Assembly (NCBI GenBank): GCA_003567855.1
Contig: PWYM01000193.1
Span: 1-43,453, forward strand
Reading direction: 5' to 3'
Source: Gammaproteobacteria bacterium
GTDB lineage: Bacteria; Pseudomonadota; Gammaproteobacteria; Steroidobacterales; PWYM01
DNA length: 43,453 nucleotides
The notes beneath the pieces were generated by a model, which searched no databases, was not told where the DNA came from, and saw nothing but the letters and a program-made list of their open reading frames with translations. The translations under genes and the position numbers were made by a program. This document shows positions 27,943-35,865 of this stretch, one piece after another. Every line of letters begins with the position of its first letter. The stretch's first letter is position 1.

Positions 27943-29130
27943 ATGAAACACAAAATTCTAGACGACGGATTCTTCGAGAGCATGGCAAGCTCCGTGAAGA
28001 GCATCGACGAGGCGGAGACGCTGCCGCCGGAATGCTACACGGATGCCGAGTTTTACGAGTTCGAGAAAGAGGCCGTGTTCAACCACGAATGGCTCTGCAT
28101 CGGACGGGAGTCATGGGTCCCTAATCCCGGAGATTACTTCACGTCGTCGATCATCGATGAACCCCTCCTGATTACGCGAACGAAAACCGGGGAGCTGCGC
28201 GCGATGTCATCCGTGTGCCAGCACCGCGGCATGCTGGTGGCGGAAGGCCGGGGTAACGCACGGGGCTTCGTATGCCCGTACCACCACTGGACTTACGATC
28301 TCGAAGGCCGGCTGGTCAACGCACCGGCGATGGGCAAGACCTGTAATTTCGAAAAATCCGAGCACTCTCTGCCGCGCATTCGCACTGAAGTCTGGCAGGG
28401 CTTCGTGTTCATCAACTTCGATGAAGATGCACCACCGCTCGCTCCACGTCTCTCCGCGCTCGACGAGGTGCTGGAACGCTACGAGCTGGAATCTGCCGAG
28501 GACCATCCTCCGGAGGAGCCCGGAAAGTATGCGTGGAACTGGAAGGTCATGTTCGAGAACAACAATGACGGCTACCACGCCAACAAACTGCACCAGGGCC
28601 CGTTGCACGATTTCGTCCCGAGCTCCATGGCACGTTTCCCAGACCTGCCCGAGGACACCGCCGGGTATTTCCGATGGAACGGCACGCGCCATGCCGATGC
28701 CAGTTTCAACGTCACGCAGAAGGCGCTGCTACCGATCTTTCCACGGCTTACCGATGAAGACCGCAACCAGATGGTCTTCGCCAATATCCCACCCACGCTG
28801 TCGCTGGTTCTGACCGCCGACATGGTCATCTACCTCATCCTGCGCGCGGACGGGCCCGAGAGCCTGGAGATGGACACCGGGCTGCTGCTGGCCCCGGACG
28901 CGAGCAAAGACCCGGCCTTCCGGCACAAGATGGCGGTCAACATGGCCGGCGCAGAGGAAATCATGGCCCAGGACTGGCATGTAGATGAACTTGTACAGGC
29001 AGGGCTCAGGTCACGCTTCGCGCCACGCGGCCGATATTCGTGGCAGGAAGGCGCACAGCACGATTTCAACAACTGGCTGGTACCCCGCTACCAGGCGTGC
29101 TGGCAACGTATACGAGGCAGCGAAACCTGA
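27943..29130 (+). CDS. Rieske aromatic-ring-hydroxylating oxygenase, large subunit
   Basis: Second Rieske oxygenase, 395 residues and unlike the first. The cluster ligands are C92/H94 (CQHRG) and C111/H114 (CPYHHW). The mononuclear iron site is FENNNDGYHANKLHQGP, with D209, H212 and H217. The C-terminal VDELVQAGLRS and RGRYSWQEGAQHDFNNWLV are typical of ring-hydroxylating alpha subunits. GGAGG lies six bases before the chosen ATG at 27943. No small beta subunit, ferredoxin or reductase gene follows, so an alpha-only enzyme with unlinked electron partners is likely. Its TGA overlaps the extradiol dioxygenase ATG by one base. Confidence 0.93.
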   Translation: MKHKILDDGFFESMASSVKSIDEAETLPPECYTDAEFYEFEKEAVFNHEWLCIGRESWVPNPGDYFTSSIIDEPLLITRTKTGELRAMSSVCQHRGMLVAEGRGNARGFVCPYHHWTYDLEGRLVNAPAMGKTCNFEKSEHSLPRIRTEVWQGFVFINFDEDAPPLAPRLSALDEVLERYELESAEDHPPEEPGKYAWNWKVMFENNNDGYHANKLHQGPLHDFVPSSMARFPDLPEDTAGYFRWNGTRHADASFNVTQKALLPIFPRLTDEDRNQMVFANIPPTLSLVLTADMVIYLILRADGPESLEMDTGLLLAPDASKDPAFRHKMAVNMAGAEEIMAQDWHVDELVQAGLRSRFAPRGRYSWQEGAQHDFNNWLVPRYQACWQRIRGSET

Positions 29131-29936
29131 TGACCAACACGGATGACTCGCCTTCGCGCATGCCGGCAGTGTTCCTGGGCCATGGCAGCCCCACCAATGC
29201 GCTGGAAGACAATGCCTGCACCCGGGCCTGGCATGAAATCGCAGAGAGCATCCCGAAGCCTCGGGCCATACTCAGCATCTCCGCCCACTGGTACACGCGC
29301 GGCACCGGCGTCACTGCCATGGAGCGCCCCCGAACGATCCACGACTTCGGTGCCGGCCTGCCGGCACCGCTGTTCCAGCTGCAGTACCCGGCCCCCGGTG
29401 ACCCCTCTCTCGCGCATCGCATACAGGCGCTCGTCCGCCAGACCGAAGTCGTTCTCGACACGTCGTGGGGACTGGATCACGGTACGTGGTCGGTGTTGCT
29501 GAAGGCCTACCCGGAGGCCGACATCCCGGTGGTGCAGCTCAGCATCGACGCCACCCGCGCCGGTGACTGGCATTTCCGCCTGGGCAGGGAGCTGCGGCCG
29601 TTACGCGACGAAGGCGTACTGATTCTGGGCACCGGCAACGTCGTGCATAACCTCGGCATCATGGAATGGAACGATCGCGCCCAGCCGTACGACTGGGCCA
29701 TGCGGTTCAATGACTACGTGAAGTCGGCCATCCTTGAGGATACGCCCGAACGTCTCTTCGACCCGCTTGCGGTGGGTCGTGACGGACAGCTGTCGGTACC
29801 CTCGCCCGATCATTACCTGCCATTGCTGTACGTGCTGGGTGCGCGACACGATGATGACGGAGTTCGAATACACCCCGAGCATATCGTATTCAAGTCGCTG
29901 AGCATGATGAGCTTCGTACTCGACCGGGCCGCGTAG
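29130..29936 (+). CDS. DODA-type extradiol ring-cleavage dioxygenase (LigB superfamily)
   Basis: Class III extradiol dioxygenase of the 4,5-DOPA dioxygenase group, 268 residues, close to E. coli YgiD. Expected metal and catalytic histidines are in FLGHGSPTNAL, ISAHWYTRGTGVT, GLDHGTWSVLL and LGTGNVVHNLG. The C-terminal PSPDHYLPLLYVLG is diagnostic. The ATG at 29130 overlaps the Rieske stop (TGATG), so hydroxylation and ring cleavage are translationally coupled, which supports consecutive steps on one aromatic substrate. Confidence 0.93.
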   Translation: MTNTDDSPSRMPAVFLGHGSPTNALEDNACTRAWHEIAESIPKPRAILSISAHWYTRGTGVTAMERPRTIHDFGAGLPAPLFQLQYPAPGDPSLAHRIQALVRQTEVVLDTSWGLDHGTWSVLLKAYPEADIPVVQLSIDATRAGDWHFRLGRELRPLRDEGVLILGTGNVVHNLGIMEWNDRAQPYDWAMRFNDYVKSAILEDTPERLFDPLAVGRDGQLSVPSPDHYLPLLYVLGARHDDDGVRIHPEHIVFKSLSMMSFVLDRAA

Positions 29937-29986
29937 CGCGCCCGCCACCAAGCCTTCCCGTACAGCGAGGAACAGCTCACCGGCCC

Positions 29987-30895
29987 TCAGACAGCCTGTT
30001 CGACTTCCTCCATCTTCGGCAGACTCGATCTCGCGCCCGGGCGCGTCACTGAAAGGCCCGCGGCGACCGAAGCGAGTTTCACACCGGATAGAAGCGAGTC
30101 GCCGCGTGCGAGTGAGGCGCCCAGGAAGCCGCTGAAAACGTCGCCGGCACCCGTGGTGTCCACGGCTTTGACCCTATAGGGCGGTTCCCGGTGTACGCCA
30201 TCGGCACTCCGGACCAGGCAACCGAGCGCCCCCAGGGTCATGACGACGTGGCCGACACCGGTCGCGGCCAGCGCGGCTGCCATTTTCCCTGCGGCATCCT
30301 CGACGGTCGGGTCGAGGCCTGTGAGCATGGCCGCCTCGGGTTCATTGGGAGTGAGAATGTCCACTTCACCGAGAAACCCGAGCGGTGAGTCCGGCGCTGG
30401 CGCAGGATCCAGCATGATCGTAAGCCCGTGGGTACGACCCACTTTGATCGCCGCTTCGATCGCTGCAACGGGAATTTCGAGCTGCAGCAGCATCACCCGG
30501 CTGCGGGCGATGAGGGCTTCCGCCGCCCAGACATCCTCCGCCGACAATGCTCCGTTGGCACCGGGAGCAACGCAAATCGAATTACTGCCTGCGTCGTCGA
30601 CCTGGATGGTTGCAAGCCCCGTGGAGTGGTCGCCAGAACGCTCCACATGGCTACAATCCACACCCCGCCGTTCGAGATCAGCGGTCGCTGACGCGCCGAA
30701 ATCATCTCGCCCGACCATGCCGACGAGCGCCACTGATGCGCCCGCCGCTGCAGCGGCAGCCGCCTGGTTTGCGCCCTTGCCGCCCTGGGCGAGCGTATAG
30801 CTGCCGTGACCGACAACGGTTTCGTTCGGTTGCGCCAGGCGCGGCACCCTGATGCAGATGTCGGTATTTATGCTGCCTACTACAACGATGCTCAT
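29987..30895 (-). CDS. Ribokinase-like PfkB sugar kinase
   Basis: Cytoplasmic kinase of 302 residues from the ATG at 30895. It has VVGSINTD at the N-terminus, the QGGKGANQAAAAAAAG substrate motif of ribokinases, LTPNEPEA, and the anion-hole DTTGAGDVFSGFL. These match ribokinase more closely than adenosine kinase or fructokinase. The ATG at 30955 is an alternative start, but a TATACT -10 box at 30967-30962 would place transcription start about there, so the later start is preferred. Placed on the opposite strand inside the catabolic region. Ribose or a nucleoside-derived sugar is a possible substrate. Confidence 0.9.
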   Translation of the reverse strand: MSIVVVGSINTDICIRVPRLAQPNETVVGHGSYTLAQGGKGANQAAAAAAAGASVALVGMVGRDDFGASATADLERRGVDCSHVERSGDHSTGLATIQVDDAGSNSICVAPGANGALSAEDVWAAEALIARSRVMLLQLEIPVAAIEAAIKVGRTHGLTIMLDPAPAPDSPLGFLGEVDILTPNEPEAAMLTGLDPTVEDAAGKMAAALAATGVGHVVMTLGALGCLVRSADGVHREPPYRVKAVDTTGAGDVFSGFLGASLARGDSLLSGVKLASVAAGLSVTRPGARSSLPKMEEVEQAV

Positions 30896-30961
30896 GGCGA
30901 CGGACCCGGGAAAGCCTGACAGGGAATGATGCACCAGCGTCGCTGCGAGGCGCATGATTCC

Positions 30962-31070
30962 AGTATAGCGAGTGCCGAGACGGCGCGTACAACAGCCTGT
31001 TCCCGATGCAAGTCGGTCAAGTTCACGTGCGCCAGAGGTCAAGACTCCATGAGTAGCCGGCCCCTATATT
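30962..31070. promoter_or_regulatory. Divergent promoter region, kinase / VOC
   Basis: Minus-strand TATACT (30967-30962) points to the kinase, and plus-strand TATATT (31065-31070) to the VOC gene; each matches five of six consensus bases. The -35 positions are weak (TTGTAC at 19 bases; AGACTC at 17). Confidence 0.35.
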
Positions 31071-31123
31071 CTTGGTAGAGAATCCATGAACACTGTGGCA
31101 TCGGCCGCCGGAGTCAAACTTTC

Positions 31124-31627
31124 ATGAGCCAGGATACGCCGATACATGCTCATCGCCCCACGCGGCCCCGCTGGACCCATCTCGCGCTGTGTGTAAACGA
31201 CATAGACGCGACGATCGCGTGGTACGAGCGTTACACGCATCTCACGCTGCTGGCACGCACCGAGGACCCCAACGGCTATGGCGCCTGGCTCGGCGACCCT
31301 GAAGAGGCGGAGTCGCCTTTCGTGCTCGTTCTTGCCCAGTTTTTCGACGGCAAGGACCCGTTCGCCCCCGCGCGACACGCGGTGCTGGGGCCATTCGCGC
31401 ATATCGGCATCGAGGTCCCTGACAAGGCCGGTGTCGACCAGGTCGCAGATCGCGGGCGCGAGAACGAGTGCCTCGTACTCGGCCCGATGCAGATGCCGGA
31501 TCCCATCGGCTATATCTGCTTTCTGAAGGACCCCGACGGCAACATGGTCGAATTCTCGTACGACCAGGGTGTCTACGAAAAGGCACGCGAGATCTGGGGC
31601 AACCGCGCCACGCAGGACGCGAAATGA
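31124..31627 (+). CDS. VOC-superfamily glyoxalase-like protein
   Basis: 167-residue protein with two beta-alpha-beta-beta-beta repeats of the vicinal oxygen chelate fold: WTHLALCVNDIDATIAWYER and AHIGIEVPDKAGVDQV, with the closing FLKDPDGNMVEFSYDQG. His and Glu ligand positions (THLAL, AHIGIE, VEFS) are intact, so it is likely a metal enzyme, unlike the VOC protein at 27.3 kb. GGAG lies ten bases upstream of the ATG. It is 13 bases before the amidase gene, so both are probably co-transcribed. Confidence 0.85.
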   Translation: MSQDTPIHAHRPTRPRWTHLALCVNDIDATIAWYERYTHLTLLARTEDPNGYGAWLGDPEEAESPFVLVLAQFFDGKDPFAPARHAVLGPFAHIGIEVPDKAGVDQVADRGRENECLVLGPMQMPDPIGYICFLKDPDGNMVEFSYDQGVYEKAREIWGNRATQDAK

Positions 31628-31640
31628 CTCGTCCTGCGAT

Positions 31641-33542
31641 ATGCCGGACCGGCTGATACCGAACCTCCGCTGTGCACCGTCAGCCCCCGGCGCCAGCCGC
31701 CACCCGATGAGCGCCTGGACCATCCCTGAATGGCGGGCGGCTGCAAGCCGCGCGCGCTATCCGTGGGACCCGACCCATACGCTCCTCGAGCAACTGACAG
31801 CTGACGATCCTGCATGGATCACGCTTGTCGATGAAGCACACTTCCGTCGGCAATGTGAGGCACTGCACAACATCATCAGGCAACCTGGCATCCACCGGCT
31901 GCCACTGCTGGGTGTGCCCTTCGCTGTCAAGGACAACATCGATGTTGCCGGTCTGCCGACCACGGCTGCCTGCCCTGAGTTTGCGCGGGTACCTGATGAG
32001 GATGCTTTCGTCGTGAAGCGGCTGCGGGCTGCAGGTGCGCTGGTCGTCGGCAAGACCAATCTCGACCAGTTCGCCACCGGGCTGTCGGGCACCCGTTCCC
32101 CCTTCGGCGTAGTGCCAAACACCTTCGATCCCATGAGGATATGCGGCGGCTCGAGTTCCGGTTCCGCCTCAGTGGTGGCTCGGGGCCTGGTGCCGTTCGC
32201 GCTCGGCACTGACACTGCCGGCTCCGGCCGGGTACCTGCGGGCCTCAACAACATCATCGGCCTCAAGCCCACGCGGGGTCTGCTGAGCACCCACGGCGTG
32301 GTGCCGGCGTGCCGTACGCTGGATTGCATCTCGGTGTTCTCGCTGACGGTAGCCGACGCAATGGAGGTGACGTCGATCTGCGCAGCGCCCGATGGCGGCG
32401 ATCCATACTCGCGCCCGGCGCCGGCCCGATCAGGCACCGAAGCACACCCGCATGATTGCCTCCTGGTGCCCGCAGATCCCGACCTCGAAGCTGGATCGCC
32501 CGAGCACCATGCGTGGGAGCAGGCTCTCGAAATGTTCGCCGCGCAAGGCATACGCGTGCACGCGGCCGACCTGTCAGTGCTGGACGAGGTCGCCGCATTG
32601 CTTTACGAGGGCCCATGGCTTGCAGAACGCGACGCGGCGATTGGAGGATTCATCGATTCTGCACCCGACGCGGTGCACCCCGTAGTGAGGGATATCATTC
32701 TCGAAGGTCGACGGTTCAGTGCGACCGACGCCTTTCGCGCCCGGCACCGACTGGCTGAGTTGTCTGCTCGCGCTGCAGCACTGCTCGCAGGCCACGATGC
32801 ACTGCTGGTGCCGACGGTGCCGCTGCATCCGCGTATCGACGAGATGCTTGCAGACCCTGTCCGCCTCAATGCCCGCTTGGGACGCTACTCGAATTTCGTG
32901 AACCTGCTCGACTGGAGCGCAATCGCGGTCCCGGGTCCCCGTCGCAGCGACGGACTGCCGTTCGGCCTGACTCTCATCGGTGATACCTGGAATGATAACC
33001 GGCTATGCGCGCTGGCGCGCACCTGGCTCGATGGTTTGACCCCGACGCTCGGCGCGACCGGACGTGCATACAACCCCTTGCCGCCCGGCGAGCTCGATGA
33101 GGACGATACGACGTCGGCTGCCGAAGCGGCTGAACCGGCACACATCACGCTTGCAGTAGTCGGTGCGCACTTGCGTGGCATGCCGCTGAACCACCAGCTC
33201 CTCGAACGCAGTGCACGTTTCCTTGAAGCAACGCGCACCGCACCGCGTTACCGCCTGCATGCGCTGTCCGGAACCAAACCGCCCAAGCCCGGGCTCAGTC
33301 GAGCCGAGGCCGGTGCAGCCATCGACGTGGAACTCTGGAGCCTCGGCGTGGCGGAGTTCGGCAGCTTCGTCGCTGCGATACCGCCGCCGCTGGGCATCGG
33401 CTCGATCGAGCTTGACGACGGACGCTGGGTCAAGGGCTTCATCTGCGAGGGTCACGCGCTCGAGCATGCTTCTGACATCACCCCTCATGGCGGCTGGAAG
33501 GCCTACCTTGAGCACTGCAGTCGACAGGGGCTGAAACCCTAA
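31641..33542 (+). CDS. Allophanate hydrolase-like amidase (AtzF family)
   Basis: Amidase-signature enzyme with the extra C-terminal domain of allophanate hydrolases; 633 residues. Catalytic residues are Lys97 (GVPFAVKDNID), cis-Ser region ICGGSSSGSA (about Ser171) and nucleophile Ser195 (GTDTAGSGRVPA). The spacing matches the family. The C-terminal domain from about residue 490 contains VGAHLRGMPLNHQL, TAPRYRLHAL and HGGWKAYL, as in AtzF. Allophanate hydrolase releases ammonia and CO2 from allophanate. No urea carboxylase or biuret hydrolase gene is nearby. Start uncertain: ATG 31641 or ATG 31707; neither has a clear ribosome-binding site. Confidence 0.85.
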   Translation: MPDRLIPNLRCAPSAPGASRHPMSAWTIPEWRAAASRARYPWDPTHTLLEQLTADDPAWITLVDEAHFRRQCEALHNIIRQPGIHRLPLLGVPFAVKDNIDVAGLPTTAACPEFARVPDEDAFVVKRLRAAGALVVGKTNLDQFATGLSGTRSPFGVVPNTFDPMRICGGSSSGSASVVARGLVPFALGTDTAGSGRVPAGLNNIIGLKPTRGLLSTHGVVPACRTLDCISVFSLTVADAMEVTSICAAPDGGDPYSRPAPARSGTEAHPHDCLLVPADPDLEAGSPEHHAWEQALEMFAAQGIRVHAADLSVLDEVAALLYEGPWLAERDAAIGGFIDSAPDAVHPVVRDIILEGRRFSATDAFRARHRLAELSARAAALLAGHDALLVPTVPLHPRIDEMLADPVRLNARLGRYSNFVNLLDWSAIAVPGPRRSDGLPFGLTLIGDTWNDNRLCALARTWLDGLTPTLGATGRAYNPLPPGELDEDDTTSAAEAAEPAHITLAVVGAHLRGMPLNHQLLERSARFLEATRTAPRYRLHALSGTKPPKPGLSRAEAGAAIDVELWSLGVAEFGSFVAAIPPPLGIGSIELDDGRWVKGFICEGHALEHASDITPHGGWKAYLEHCSRQGLKP

Positions 33543-33952
33543 TCCAACAGGGAATCAGCGACGCCACGAAGGATTCGGCATCACGCCGTCGGATCTTCCG
33601 GAGGCGCTCGGTACCGTACCGACCATTCAAGCGAGAACGACGCATCGTCCAGCGCCCGGACTGCCTCAGAGTGCGGCCACGCATGCTGGCCTTTTTCCAC
33701 TCCGTCGCAGCCGGACGTGGCCGACCCGGCCTGCTTCCGTCAAGCGTGCAACGCCTGGCCGCGGATTGCGGTATCGGCGCTGTCAACCTGGCGCGTCGAC
33801 GTGCGTTGTACCCCAGTGAAGCGGCGTTTCTGGCGCCGGAAATTGAACGGACCGGTGGACATGGTTGAGAAGCAGGGTATGTTGAGCGTTGAGCGCGTCG
33901 TCGGTCCGGCCTCCGGGCCGGGCGGCATGCACGCCACTGGAGGACTTCCGAC
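33543..33952. other. 410-base stretch without a recognised gene
   Basis: Between the allophanate hydrolase-like gene and the ECF sigma gene. Short open frames on both strands show no recognisable product. It should hold the sigma operon promoter. GGAAATT (33838-33844) resembles an ECF -35 element, but I find no matching -10 at the right distance. The strong GGAGGA site of the sigma gene lies at the 3' end. Confidence 0.4.
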
Positions 33953-34495
33953 TTGGCAGGCGCACACCCCCGGCTGGACGCTTTCCTCGCTTCGATCGAG
34001 CGCCAGGCCTATCGCTTCGCGCTGCACTACACGCGCGACCGCGATGATGCATTGGACCTCGTCCAGGACGCCATGCTGCGCCTGGCACGCCGGTACTCCG
34101 ACCGTCCCGACGACGAGTATGCGCCGCTGTTCTTCGGCATCCTGCGCAATCGGATCCGCGACTGGCAGCGTCGCGAGATCGTGCGCAGCCGTATCTTCTT
34201 CTGGCAAGGTCGTGGCGACAGCACCGATGCCGACCCGGTGGACACCGCACGCGGCCCGGCCAGCGCGACGCCCGAGCACCGGACCCGCAATGCTGCGGCC
34301 ATGGTGGCATTGGACGCGGCGCTCACTGAACTGCCGACCCGTCAGCGCGAGGTGTTCCTGATGCGCACGCTGGACGGCATGGACGTGCAGTCGACCGCGG
34401 CGGCACTCGGGATTGGCGAAGGCAGCGTGAAGACTCACCATTCGCGTGCGGTACACCGCCTGCGGACGATCCTCGGAGAACACTGGGATGGCTGA
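33953..34495 (+). CDS. ECF-type RNA polymerase sigma factor
   Basis: 180-residue sigma-70 family factor with only regions 2 and 4. Region 2 covers about residues 10-75 (FALHYTRDRDDALDLVQDAM and ILRNRIRDWQRRE); region 4 covers about 122-175 (LPTRQREVFLMRTLDGMDVQ and EGSVKTHHSRAVHRLR). It redirects polymerase to stress or envelope genes. The start is TTG with GGAGGA eight bases upstream. The next gene overlaps its stop by eight bases, as expected for a sigma/anti-sigma pair. First gene of a run of co-directed envelope genes. Confidence 0.92.
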   Translation: MAGAHPRLDAFLASIERQAYRFALHYTRDRDDALDLVQDAMLRLARRYSDRPDDEYAPLFFGILRNRIRDWQRREIVRSRIFFWQGRGDSTDADPVDTARGPASATPEHRTRNAAAMVALDAALTELPTRQREVFLMRTLDGMDVQSTAAALGIGEGSVKTHHSRAVHRLRTILGEHWDG

Positions 34496-34892
34496 TACAG
34501 GAAATGACCAGGCCGAGCGCGACTTCAACGCGCGCGCCAGAACGGTGTTCCGGGCCGCCGAACAGGCGCTCGGGCCTGAGATCCGTGACCGACTGAGCGT
34601 CGCCCGTGCGGCGGCCGTCGAGGCTGCCAGGGCCGGCACGCACAACCGGTGGCACGCCGGCCACCACCACTGGCTCGCTCCGGTTGCCGCGGCGGTGATC
34701 GTTGCGGCAGTGCTGGTGCTGCTGCCGCAACGCACGGTGGATGACCCGACGCCGTCCGTTGCCGTCGAGTCCGAGGCATACGTTTCGGACCTCGACCTAC
34801 TGCTCGCCGCCGACAGCTGGTCGCTGTACGAAGACCTGGAGTTTTATACGGTACTCGAATACCTGGATGACGATGACGCCGGCAGCGGCTGA
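34488..34892 (+). CDS. Membrane protein, probable anti-sigma partner (DUF3619-like)
   Basis: 134-residue protein with one membrane segment (HHHWLAPVAAAVIVAAVLVLL, about residues 55-78). The N-terminal 55 residues are predicted cytoplasmic and helical (DFNARARTVFRAAEQALGPE). The C-terminal part carries SDLDLLLAADSWSLYEDLEF, then ends in an acidic tail LEYLDDDDAGSG. This layout and position immediately after the sigma gene resemble DUF3619 proteins. Anti-sigma function is an inference from topology and an eight-base ATGGCTGA overlap. GGAG lies nine bases before the ATG. Confidence 0.7.
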   Translation: MADTGNDQAERDFNARARTVFRAAEQALGPEIRDRLSVARAAAVEAARAGTHNRWHAGHHHWLAPVAAAVIVAAVLVLLPQRTVDDPTPSVAVESEAYVSDLDLLLAADSWSLYEDLEFYTVLEYLDDDDAGSG

Positions 34893-35139
34893 CGTGGGCG
34901 CAACGGCACTGGCGCTGTTTGCGCTGCTGCTGGCCAGCATGCCCGTCGGTGCGCCAGTGGCGGACGAACGCGGCGACGAAGCGCCGGAAGAACGCACCGC
35001 TGAGGAAAATCCCTCCCTGGCACTGCTCGATTATCTCGGGCGCTGGGACGAGGCCGACGCGGGCTGGTTGGAACTGCTTGCACAGCAGCGCTCCGGCGCC
35101 GTTGCCGACGCCGACAATGGAGATGACGATCATGAATAG
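34867..35139 (+). CDS. Small exported protein of unknown function
   Basis: About 90 residues with a probable signal peptide (VGATALALFALLLASMPVGA). The mature part is very acidic and holds the motif LLDYLGRWDEADAGWLELL, then an acidic tail. Start is ATG at 34867 or 34873; neither has a Shine-Dalgarno site, and both lie inside the preceding gene, so translation is probably coupled. Its stop overlaps the next ATG by eight bases (ATGAATAG). I do not recognise a named function; it belongs to the sigma-factor operon. Confidence 0.6.
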   Translation: MTMTPAAADVGATALALFALLLASMPVGAPVADERGDEAPEERTAEENPSLALLDYLGRWDEADAGWLELLAQQRSGAVADADNGDDDHE

Positions 35140-35749
35140 TCGCCGTGGAGCGATGATCTGGCCGGCGTTGATGCTCGGTATCGCGATACACGCGCATGCC
35201 GACACCCCGTCTGCGCCGGGCTGGGATGACCTGTCCCCCGAGCAGCAGCAGGTGCTCGGGGAAGCACGCGACCGGTGGGACGCGCTGGATGCCGACCGTC
35301 GTAGCGCACTGTCCGAGGGCGCACAACGCTGGCTCGACATGAGCGGAGACGAGCGTGCAGCCGCGCGCGATCGCTTCGACCGCTGGGCAGGCTACTCGCC
35401 GGAGGAACGCGAGCAGCTGCGTGTACGCTACCGCGCCTTCCAGGCCCTGCCGCCAGAAGAGCAGGCGCGTATTCGAGGCAACTTCGAACGCTTCGAACGG
35501 CTGCCGGAAGATCGACGGGAAGCTCTGCGCGAGCGGTGGCGCGAGCTCGACCCCGCCGAGAGACGCGAGCTGCGCGAGCGCGGCCGACCGATGGACCGCC
35601 CGCAGCCCGAACGACCGGAGCGCCCCGAGCGTCCGGAGCGGCCCGACCGACCCACTACGGATCGCCCGAGCCTCGACCGCCCCGCTGTAGAGCGGCCGCG
35701 CCCTGAACCACGGCCGCGCCCGCGTCCCGAACGACCGCCGCGACCGTAG
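35132..35749 (+). CDS. DUF3106 exported protein with Pro/Arg-rich tail
   Basis: 205 residues. Signal peptide 1-23 (MIWPALMLGIAIHAHA, cleavage before DTPSAPGW). The central part has DUF3106 helical repeats built on the pattern LSPEEr...R...W..L (WDDLSPEQQQVL, YSPEEREQLRVRYRAF, LPPEEQARIRGNF, LPEDRREALRERW). The C-terminal 50 residues are a low-complexity PERPERPERPDRP tail, highly basic and proline-rich. The resemblance of the central part to periplasmic metal/stress sensors is only structural. GGAG nine bases before the ATG. Function unknown. Confidence 0.8.
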   Translation: MNSRRGAMIWPALMLGIAIHAHADTPSAPGWDDLSPEQQQVLGEARDRWDALDADRRSALSEGAQRWLDMSGDERAAARDRFDRWAGYSPEEREQLRVRYRAFQALPPEEQARIRGNFERFERLPEDRREALRERWRELDPAERRELRERGRPMDRPQPERPERPERPERPDRPTTDRPSLDRPAVERPRPEPRPRPRPERPPRP

Positions 35750-35865
35750 GACATCGCGTAAGGCTGGCCGTCAACGCGCGGTCACGACATGCGTTGAATG
35801 AAATGACACCGGACATCCATCACACAACTTTCGCGGTCCGGGTCAGGGCCCACACAGGAGCATCC

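Noticed and set aside
10436-33542. Genomic island with integrase, transposase or attachment sites
   Set aside because: I looked for transposase, integrase, flanking direct repeats at the tRNA-Pro gene and insertion-sequence ends and saw none within the window. The region may still have been acquired, but the sequence does not show how.
33671-33868. 65-codon frame upstream of the sigma gene
   Set aside because: No ribosome-binding site, no family resemblance and no conserved composition; treated as non-coding.
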